Shown one piece after another: positions 20,401 through 23,213 of a stretch of 23,213 nucleotides of DNA (position 1 is the first letter of the stretch; each line of letters begins with the position of its first letter). Origin of the DNA: Actinomycetes bacterium (lineage in GTDB: Bacteria; Actinomycetota; Thermoleophilia; Solirubrobacterales; Solirubrobacteraceae); the NCBI GenBank assembly GCA_023404805.1, contig JAEYAL010000160.1, positions 1 to 23,213 of the forward strand. The letters run 5' to 3'. Made by a program: the position numbers and the translations under genes. Under the pieces are notes generated by a model. The model was not told the DNA's origin and did no database searches. It saw only the letters and a program-made list of their open reading frames with translations.

Positions 20401-21557
20401 CCAAGGCCTCGTTCAACTCCGCTCAGGGTGGCAGCGCGTCGGCCGACGCCGGCTACCAGGCGCAAGGCTGCGACGGCCTGAACTGGCAGCCGAAGTTCAA
20501 GGTCGGCTTCAGCGGCCCGCCTGCGGAGATGAAGGCCAAGGGCCACCCGACGCTCACCACCGTGATCGAGCAGCAGGAGGGCCAAGGCAACATGCGCTCG
20601 GCCGTCGTCACCATGCCGGCCGGCGTGGCGACCGACCTGAACAACGTGAACGCCCGCAGCTGCGTCAGCCCGGAAGCCGCGATCGCCGGCACCTGCCCCG
20701 ACACCTCGAAGCTGGGCTCCGCCGAGATCCTGACGTCGGCGCTGCCGGAGCCGGTGAACGGCACGCTCTACATGGTCAAGCTGCCGAACGCAGCGCTGCC
20801 GGGTGTCGCGATCCACGTGCGCGACCAGATCGCGTTCGACGTGATCGGCACCACCAAGCTCGACAAGAGCAGCCGCCTGATGGCGACCTTCGACGGCCTG
20901 CCCGACACGCCGATCTCGAAGATGGCGCTGGTGTTCAACGGCGGTCAGACCGGCGTGCTCCAGCTCGGCAAGGAGATCTGTGGCGTCAAGGGCTTGTCGA
21001 CCGACGGCACGCTCGGCTCCCACCACGGCGTGAGCAGGAACCTCTCGGTGCCGGTGGACTGCAACGGCACAAGCTTCGGCGGCGGCACGACCGAGCCCGT
21101 CGACCCGAACGTGAAGTCGATGGCGGCGGCGACGTTCCGCCCGAGCGGCAGCTCGTCGGAGCTCACGTTCGCGCTGTCGAACCCCAACGGCATCAACAAG
21201 CTCGTGCTGAAGATGCCGAAGGGCGCGATCTTCGTGAAGACCGCCTACAAGATGACCAAGCTCACGATCACCGGCGACAAGGCCAAGACCAACATCGTCA
21301 ACGGCGAGCGCCGCATGGCGATCTCGATCAAGCCGGTCGACGCTGGCGGCAAGGTCACCAAGGTCAAGTTCAAGCTCCCCGGCAAGGCGATCCGGATCAA
21401 CTACAAGATCCGCCGCGTGCTGCGCGACCCGAAGACGTCGAAGAAGAAGAAGGCCGCGCTGCTCGCCAAGCTGCTGAAGCCGGCCGTCTCCGTGATCGAC
21501 GGCACCGGCGCCGCGACCGAGGTCAAGCTCACCACCAAGGTGAGCACGAAGAAGTAG
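8433..21557 (+). CDS. Giant secreted repeat protein of 20 four-cysteine domains
   Basis: The 4374-residue product starts with a long signal peptide (hydrophobic core about 30-48, likely cleavage after ANA, residue 52). Alternating domains follow. A units begin near residues 279, 695, 1112, 1527, 1940, 2360, 2778, 3190, 3603 and 4017 and carry LPxGVSLS, GCxxAQF...CPAxSxIG, GDVYL, RVKLxG, RGG and PRTCGTPxG. B units between them carry LPAGLLANI, RCxxAxAxAGTC, YLTDAP, VGPVDLGKV, DYGIDxxADVPT and NPxxC. Every unit has four cysteines. A Lys-rich tail (4213-4374) ends the protein, with no LPxTG or TM anchor. The family is not recognised; similar repetitive secreted proteins occur in Solirubrobacterales. 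A surface, sheath or adhesive role is inferred. The ATG at 8433 has no ribosome site; TTG at 8493 (residue 21) is an alternative start. Confidence 0.85.
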   Translation: MDHRGPVARSFPVRFHELVRLSSPHPRLFSSAAAVLLAAVAVLLGVAAPANAALTAGLTTAAPADTSAMAYSNFVIDATFGADNDDQSPRSLQFDLPKGQLGAVQNATVCSDTDFNNDNCAASSKIGEVLVNGKAVAIGFINIDVAAVGGIYRLATTGTEAARIGIVADDPAAKPLFIVGTMRIRDTSSYGITAFVNNVPNTATADLFSMGVDVDVNRMRMTLYGRINGGTTGSGFMFNPAECIPATTVVRAYAGVGYTGAAPTANRSYTPTNCAGAPYNPSLTFGPAGSAGYTATAFNVNVAQPYNATDAKVGSPFKKTVVNMPPGISLTGSTKSDGTLAACSDAQFGLSSLTPDTCPAASDVGNVTLDSPLVGALNGDVFLAQPQAGPNDIIRLFMVAEMGAATDAVRVKLQARVEVDPATGKMTATLDNLPAQPVKSFNFTFRTSPSQAVRQPRLCGTYAGDADLTSYSSTTAVSRTGNYTVTTNCGGAGRFNPTIGMTTSPSQAGQTTTGVTTITMPVGDEAVTSTTVSLPPGMIAMLSGQARCTIAQASANACAVGTQVGTVLDIAGQTGPGTFTGNVYLTDAPDSSSIAGLYINVPMQVGPIFVGNVAIQAKLVLRPDFGVDVVATIPDQVRGIQLDQQSLQLTFNKAGFLLNPPVCTGNTVSGQFGSAQGSAKTASSAITITGCNSMAFAPTLAFSAAPASAGGASSFTTTVTQPSSTASVFQSPPKTIAVTLPDGVSLSPSANSDNALAGCSDAQFSKSTFAAPTCPAGSNVGTVVIQTPSIGRLAGNVYLGTAVGGHTARVLLDAVSDDYGTKARVKLEGFLDVNETTGATTATFNGVPPVNFTSFSMALRGGTNPVVSMPRVCGTPTGTSVMTPHSGGANATPSATLTINGNCTDSSSFSPTFATAFSSQVAGANTTMTTTVGVPERHRALDRISLSLPAGLLANIAGATRCSIAAANAGTCAVGSKIGDVSALAGQGTTPGAFSGSLYLTDAPSAGDVVGIAVELPAVVGPVDLGKVVTIASVKLRPSDYGIDVVADVPTSQKGVPLHLRQLQLQINKPGFLTNPVTCASSPVTAALRGAGSATTVPGTAAFQATGCASLAFNPSLAFSASPQAAAGASAVTTTITAPAGGAALKTAVVDLPTGVSLSSSINSAGTLTGCTAAQFTKSDFADPTCPSASDIGDATIVVPQVGTLTGDVYLTSVTPSGAIAGLYLDAKSTTFGSAVRVKLDGKVDVDQATGKTTASFDNAPAVAFTSFALAMRGGPAPALSVPRTCSTPSGSATLSPQSGSSVTRSGTLTIDTNCGAAGSFGVTGSVALNNLNAGADTNLTTTVNVPAGHRELSKVAISLPAGLLANIDGKTRCSVASAQAGTCSAATEIGTVAAQAGQGITPGAFNGGKAYLVDAPSSSDIVGIGLSIPVVVGPVDLGKVNVVAAVKLRPDYGIDITADVPTQIKGIPMYLRQLQIVINKSGLLFNPSTCGAKTSTLSFTSASYGGSTSTASDSSLQTIANCAGLAFNPSLSFSAAPASAGGSSAFTTKVTLPSSPAQSALKDVTVTLPDGVSLSPSLNSDGNLVGCTDAQFGQAAPFTAPTCPAASKIGSVAIKTASVGDINGDAFLASTAPGHVARVFVYADSAAFPGTRVKFSGVVDSNAGTGVATATFTGAPEVPFTEFGITFRGGTTPAISMPRTCGTPAGSASLTGHAGNPAVNRTANLTVDQNCADSASFAPTLANSISPTKAGANSTLTTTVNVPERHRALDRITLNLPAGLLANINGAARCTIAAANAGTCAVGTKIGTVSARAGQGTVPGTFTGNLYLTDAPTSADVVGIAVELPAVVGPVDLGKVITIAAVKLRPSDYGIDVVADVPTSVQGIPLHLRQLTLTVDKPGFLTNPTSCTGANTTSTLRSVGGSTATPSVPFTATSCNTLGFNPSVSFSASPPQASGASAFTTRITAPASTAGNEQGALKKAVVDLPTGVSLSSSINSAGNLVGCSSAQFAQTTFADPTCPAASDIGDATIDVPQVGTLSGDIYLASAAPSGAIAGLYLDASSAAFGDPVRVKLEGKVDVDPATGKTTATFDNAPSIAFTSFQLTLRGGTAPATSMPRTCGTPQGTATLTPQTGSSVSRTGTLTIDQNCSAAGTFATTGSVSLGTTAAGQDTSLTTTVNVPAGGRELGKVAISLPAGLLANIDGKTRCTVSSAQAGTCAAGAEIGTISATAGQGSVAGTFGGGKVYLVDAPSSSDIVGLGLSIPVVVGPVDLGKVNVVASVKLRSDYGIDITADVPTDIKGIPMYLRSLAITVDKPDFLFNPSTCGVKTTTLTMTSASYGGSTSSANTSANTTIDSCGALAFNPAVEFSATPAKAGGSGTFTTKLTLPSSPAQSALKTATVTLPAGVSLSPSIDSASDLTGCTAAQFDQGTPSAAPTCPAASKVGTTAIQTESVGALTGDVYLASAATGHLAGIYVYAGSTNFPGARVKITGVVDVDESTGVATAVFNDAPQVPFTEFAVTFRGGNAPVLSLPRVCGTPQGTANITSHAGGAPVARSGILTIDQNCAAPGFAPATAVTTSPTTAAAATSLQTTITLPEGQQELSRVRLSLPAGLIAKVDGRQRCSLAAAASGTCAAGSKIGTLTAKAGQGAAPATFGGGSVYLTDAPGANDLVGLAIELPVRVGSVGGSPIVDLGKITAVGSISLRTDYGIDIDMAVPTKVKGIPTYLRELALNINEPGFMVNPASCSGNAYSGTLSAVQGGSAAVNGSLTVTGCSSAAFNPSVAFSAAPARPAAAAAFTTTINVPADHSPVKTAAVTLPAGVSLSASANAGGDLVGCSAAQFDQATWADPTCPAGSKMGTVTIQTPSVGAITGDAYLAATTPNGTIASLLLDAKSTAFGAKARIKASGTVAVDAGTGATVATFDNLPGVAFTSFALTLRGGSSPVVSLPRTCGTFAGSAVLTPHAGAAATKNGSLDLDQSCPAAGQFGPQVDFDLSPNGAGQAGKLTTTISVPGGDQELSKVRIDMPEGLTAKLKGAVRCTIADAQGDDCAANTEIGTVVAKVGVDGAPYAQSGKVYLTEGRTGNVAGMAIVLPAAVGPIDLGKVITIADVQLKSPDLALQITADVPTTVKGVRLDLRELKLNITKDDFLVNPSACATLPGTASFTGKQGATASDTASITIPAGSCASQNFDPQIAFAAGNPKPGEASNFTTSVSLTDGAGPESPFKAVTVRLPEGMSLSASAGARGDLDGCTDAEFKQDDLAAASACPAGSEIGTVKFETDLVGDLDGKAYLSKGTSGNLARIFLETTAVDVPNLTVRVIGKVVVNETTGATDAVFDEIPAIPVTKFVVTLRGGDAPTLALPRLCGTADGGGTFVPVNGSSTQNRSAGLVLNTDCPDPSAFSPAVTLDRSTQAAGHAMDFTTTVTVPAKQQELKTLKMVLPAGLLGKISQIPACSLSQAQAGDCPAASRVADVTAEAGVASAPFALDGDAYLVKGDSNSIARLAIVLPTEVGPVDLGDVITIAELKLRGDYGLTITADDIPTKVKGVRVDLHKLVLSINKPDFMVNPVSCSPADGTTTMGSAQGGTQVRQQTFFTTGCDQLRLNTSLGFDAAPASPMTASTVTTKIAASAPNGDALDAMKSVRVTLPEQLSLSASAGAKGDLAECTAGDFKASDIDVDAACPAGSKVGQVGISSPMVGDLTGDVYLGAKTDGHFAGIFLQAKAAEYPSLRVKLAGTLDVSESTGRLTATFNDLPQVQVSAINLQLRGGDAPVLSMPRTCGTFGADVNVLRHGGSASDATGNLVLDQDCPDVNAFAPKLDLSVDPAKAGASTTLGAKMTIPARHQELKDLDLAMPAGLLGRLTVAPKCTLDAAKAGNCPDASLVGSASAKVGVASAPFGVSGKVYLTEGFDGSIAGLMFALPAKVGPIDLGTVVTLAQIKLSGNDLKMQITANDIPTRVKGIPLNISELSINVDKPGMVLNATSCGAQQAKASFNSAQGGSASADAGYQAQGCDGLNWQPKFKVGFSGPPAEMKAKGHPTLTTVIEQQEGQGNMRSAVVTMPAGVATDLNNVNARSCVSPEAAIAGTCPDTSKLGSAEILTSALPEPVNGTLYMVKLPNAALPGVAIHVRDQIAFDVIGTTKLDKSSRLMATFDGLPDTPISKMALVFNGGQTGVLQLGKEICGVKGLSTDGTLGSHHGVSRNLSVPVDCNGTSFGGGTTEPVDPNVKSMAAATFRPSGSSSELTFALSNPNGINKLVLKMPKGAIFVKTAYKMTKLTITGDKAKTNIVNGERRMAISIKPVDAGGKVTKVKFKLPGKAIRINYKIRRVLRDPKTSKKKKAALLAKLLKPAVSVIDGTGAATEVKLTTKVSTKK
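11151..13637 (+). repeat. Four-domain block B2-A3-B3-A4, copy 1 of an in-gene duplication
   Basis: Within the giant gene this 2487-bp block is closely matched by the next 2499 bp. Shared diagnostic stretches in the same order are VPERHRALDRI, ELPAVVGPVDLGKV with PSDYGIDVVADVPTS, LPTGVSLSSSINSAG, ADPTCP with ASDIGDATI, SIPVVVGPVDLGKVNVVA, TSASYGGSTS and LPSSPAQSALK. Neighbouring blocks share only the general A/B pattern. Confidence 0.8.
13638..16136 (+). repeat. Four-domain block B4-A5-B5-A6, copy 2 of an in-gene duplication
   Basis: Second copy of the 11151-13637 block, directly adjacent and in frame. At DNA level long runs are the same, for example around GTCCCCGAGCGCCACCGCGC at 11235 and 13720. 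Small length differences (12 bp overall) lie in inter-domain loops. Confidence 0.8.
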
Positions 21558-21564
21558 CCCCTGC

Positions 21565-21594
21565 CGAAACGGACCGCGGTCCAGGGTCGTTTCG
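21565..21594 (+). terminator. Hairpin after the giant gene
   Basis: CGAAACG (21565-21571) pairs with CGTTTCG (21588-21594), and the loop holds the self-complementary GACCGCGGTC (21572-21581). It starts 8 bases after the stop codon. A short T-run (TTTT) appears only about 20 bases later. It is a plausible terminator or mRNA 3'-end structure. Confidence 0.45.
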
Positions 21595-21688
21595 CGACCG
21601 CGATCTTGAGTCTGTTTTCGGGTGCGCTGCGAAGGCGGCGTCGCCGGGTATGAAAAGCGGCGGCAAACGCCAAGTTTCTACAAACTAG

Positions 21689-21717
21689 TAGACGTGATGT
21701 CCATCACACTCTAAAGT
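21689..21717 (+). promoter_or_regulatory. Candidate promoter with embedded operator for the DUF6801 gene
   Basis: TAGACG (21689-21694) and TAAAGT (21712-21717) are spaced by exactly 17 bases in an unusually AT-rich stretch. Between them GTGATG-TC-CATCAC (21694-21707) is a perfect inverted repeat, placed where a repressor would block RNA polymerase. GCAAACGCCAAGTTTC (21663-21678) lies just upstream. This would give a leader of roughly 85 bases before the GTG start. Confidence 0.45.
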
Positions 21718-21797
21718 CCCTCGGGAAGTCGCCGCCCCAAGAGCGCTTCGAGTCCCAACAGCGTCTCGCCTGCTGTCACCGCGAGCCGCGGATTCCT

Positions 21798-21803
21798 AGG
21801 AGG
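21798..21803 (+). promoter_or_regulatory. Strong ribosome binding site AGGAGG
   Basis: A full AGGAGG lies 4 bases before the GTG at 21808. It fixes the start of the DUF6801 gene. It contrasts with the weak or absent sites of most other genes here and suggests high expression. Confidence 0.85.
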
Positions 21804-21807
21804 AATC

Positions 21808-23094
21808 GTGTCCCTGAAGTCCCGCAAGGCGGGCATGCTGGCCCTTGCCAGCTGCTCCGCTGTCGCCGCGTTCGGCGCTTCCACTGCTCAGGCCGCCCAG
21901 ACGGCGACGCTGAACTACAAGTGCAAGTTCCCGCTGATCGGCACCCAGCCGCTCCAGCTGGACATCACGCTCGACATCCCGAACACCTGGCCCGTCGGCG
22001 AGCCGACCGCGCCGTTCGCGATCACCGCCAAGGCTTCGGCCGGCGGCACCACCTCGCAGGGCCTCGGCCTGATCGAGGGCCTGCACACCGTCGGTGGCGT
22101 CACCGACGCGCAGAAGCCGGGCAAGGGCACGGCCTCCCGCGCCCGCGTGAACCTGCCCGACGGCTCCGGCGTCAACGTCCGCGTGCCGATCAACGTCACG
22201 CCCTACACGGTCGTCCCGCCGATCCCGAACCCGCTGGTCCTCAACGCTTCGGGCACGACTCCCTCGCTCACCCTCGACGTTCCCGGCACCGCCAAGATCG
22301 TCCTGACGGAGCTGATCCTCAACCTCTACGGCCACTACGCCGACGGCACGCCCGTCGAGGGCCTCACCACGCCGCCGACCGATATCGACCGCGTCGCCTA
22401 CACCGACATCGACGGCGACCCGGGCACCTTCAACGTGCCGTGCAAGCTCGACCCCGCGACGCAGAACCTGCAGCTCGCCACGTTCCAGCTGACCACCAAC
22501 ACGCCGACGCCGACGCCCACACCGACTCCGACGCCGACCCCGACGCCGACCCCGACCCCGACGCCGACCGGCACCGTGGATTACGCGTACACGCTCAAGG
22601 GTTCGACGACGCTCAAGACGCTGACCAAGGGCACGCTCCAGCTGAACGGCGGCATCGCCGCGAAGCTGAAGCTCGCTGACGGTTCGTTCGACGCCGACCT
22701 GACGCTGAACGACACCTCGGGCCGCCTCACGTCGCTCGGCTTCCTGCCGGTCACGGCCAAGGTCGGCTTCGTGCCGTCCGGCAAGACGACCGGCTCGCTG
22801 GTCGACGGTGTTCTGAAGACGAACTCGAAGGTCCGCATCAAGGTCAAGGAGATCAAGCTGTTCGGTGCGATCCCGCTCGCGGGTGGCAACAACTGCCAGA
22901 CCAAGCAGCTGTCCGACATCAACCTGCAGTCGACGCAGGATGAGTTCGCTCCGATCGCTGGCGGCCCGATCGCCGGCACCTACAAGATCAGCGACCTCAA
23001 CGGCTGTGGCCCGCTCAACGGGCTCGTCTCGCCGCTGACCGCTGGCGGCGGCAACACGATCAACCTCAACCTGATCCCGCCGGCCGCCCAGTAA
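21808..23094 (+). CDS. Secreted DUF6801-like protein with Thr-Pro linker
   Basis: The product is a 428-residue exported protein. Its signal peptide (residues 1-29) has basic N-region KSRK, a hydrophobic core and cleavage after AQA. The N-terminal domain (about 33-215) starts ATLNYKCKFPLIGTQPLQLDI, contains WPVGEP and ends around NVPCKLD; it resembles DUF6801, a domain of secreted actinobacterial proteins. A (Thr-Pro)11 linker (232-254) leads to a C-terminal domain with YTLKGSTTLKTL, GFLPVTAKV, TTGSLVDGVLKT, NNCQTK and NGCGPLNGLVSPL, a pattern I recall from other actinobacterial secreted proteins of unknown function. Each domain has two cysteines, probably paired. The start is the GTG at 21808 with AGGAGG 4 bases upstream. 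No anchor is seen. It follows the giant gene by 250 bp, with its own promoter. A cell-envelope role is inferred. Confidence 0.8.
   Translation: MSLKSRKAGMLALASCSAVAAFGASTAQAAQTATLNYKCKFPLIGTQPLQLDITLDIPNTWPVGEPTAPFAITAKASAGGTTSQGLGLIEGLHTVGGVTDAQKPGKGTASRARVNLPDGSGVNVRVPINVTPYTVVPPIPNPLVLNASGTTPSLTLDVPGTAKIVLTELILNLYGHYADGTPVEGLTTPPTDIDRVAYTDIDGDPGTFNVPCKLDPATQNLQLATFQLTTNTPTPTPTPTPTPTPTPTPTPTPTGTVDYAYTLKGSTTLKTLTKGTLQLNGGIAAKLKLADGSFDADLTLNDTSGRLTSLGFLPVTAKVGFVPSGKTTGSLVDGVLKTNSKVRIKVKEIKLFGAIPLAGGNNCQTKQLSDINLQSTQDEFAPIAGGPIAGTYKISDLNGCGPLNGLVSPLTAGGGNTINLNLIPPAAQ
22501..22569 (+). repeat. Coding microsatellite for a (Thr-Pro)11 linker
   Basis: Eleven ACN-CCN codon pairs plus a final ACC encode a rigid Thr-Pro spacer between the two domains of the DUF6801-like protein. 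Near-perfect ACGCCG hexamers make length change by slippage possible in frame. Confidence 0.9.
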
Positions 23095-23118
23095 CACGGC
23101 AGCCGCGCACGCGCCCAT

Positions 23119-23142
23119 GCGCGTGACCCTCGGGTCACGCGC
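23119..23142 (+). terminator. Strong hairpin after the DUF6801-like gene
   Basis: GCGCGTGACCC (23119-23129) and GGGTCACGCGC (23132-23142) are perfect 11-bp complements, beginning 25 bases after the stop codon. There is no T-run, but stem strength and position favour a transcription terminator or 3'-end protector. Confidence 0.65.
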
Positions 23143-23176
23143 CGGCGCGGCCAGTCAGGAATGACCGCGAAGGGGC

Positions 23177-23202
23177 GGGCCCCCCCCCGGGGGGCCCCCC
23201 CC
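23177..23202. other. G/C homopolymer tract at the window end
   Basis: Three G, nine C, six G and eight C follow one another, then only 11 bases remain. Such alternating runs are unlike the rest of the window and are typical of a low-quality contig end, although a real hairpin cannot be excluded. The bases 23143-23213 hold no gene that I can support. Confidence 0.6.
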
Positions 23203-23213
23203 ACCGCGTGGTT

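Noticed and set aside
8406..21026. Very long antisense open frames opposite the giant gene (about 890, 980 and 1180 codons) and a 1228-codon plus-strand frame at 9458-13144
   Set aside because: They consist of Arg/Ala/Gly/Asp-rich low-complexity text that mirrors the GC-rich codons of the real repeats. They show no domain motifs or ribosome sites.
21069..21557. Sortase or membrane anchor at the end of the giant protein
   Set aside because: There is no LPxTG-like motif, hydrophobic segment or terminal positively charged stop-transfer arrangement; the end is simply basic.
22980..23204. Minus-strand 74-codon frame at the right end
   Set aside because: It crosses the hairpin and the suspect G/C runs, and is antisense to the end of the DUF6801-like gene.

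Overview
The window is a GC-rich bacterial segment. Its codon bias leaves long open antisense frames almost everywhere. It carries leaderless-type promoters (TANNNT a few bases before ATG), a DUF2277 gene, the edge of an extracellular contractile injection system (eCIS) locus, and giant cysteine-patterned secreted repeat proteins. Together these suggest a high-GC actinobacterium, probably of the Thermoleophilia/Solirubrobacterales type. The taxonomy is inferred, not proven. The low-complexity G/C runs at the right end suggest that the window ends at a contig edge.

Layout. (1) 1-788, minus strand: the N-terminus of an eCIS-type AAA+ ATPase, cut by the window edge, preceded by a small DUF4157 protein with an HELTH zinc motif; their coding regions overlap by 14 bp. 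(2) 889-1188, plus strand: a divergent DUF2277 gene with a leaderless-looking promoter. (3) 1538-7416: a tightly overlapping five-gene ABC importer operon of the peptide/nickel (Dpp/Opp) family, ordered binding protein, C-type permease, B-type permease, D-type ATPase, F-type ATPase. (4) 7442-7942: a small cupin protein. (5) 7943-8432: a 490-bp gene-free region holding two identical 58-bp repeats, each with an internal 10-bp inverted repeat, followed by five consecutive palindromes. (6) 8433-21557: one 13.1-kb gene for a 4374-residue secreted protein. After its signal peptide it is built from 20 alternating A and B domains of about 207 residues, each with exactly four cysteines (80 in total by eye), and it ends in a lysine-rich tail without an anchor. 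(7) 21808-23094: a second secreted protein with a DUF6801-like N-terminal domain, a (Thr-Pro)11 linker and a C-terminal domain, preceded by a promoter with a palindrome between its -35 and -10 elements and followed by a strong hairpin.

How the parts relate: the importer genes form one transport system. The two right-hand genes both encode secreted, disulfide-patterned, probably beta-rich proteins and look like components of the cell exterior; their partnership is inferred from adjacency only. The most striking unexplained items are the giant protein, with a 2.49-kb four-domain block duplicated in tandem, and the palindrome-rich DNA upstream of it. Elements resembling those palindromes also occur upstream of the importer operon, and a related 15-16 bp element lies upstream of the DUF6801 gene.
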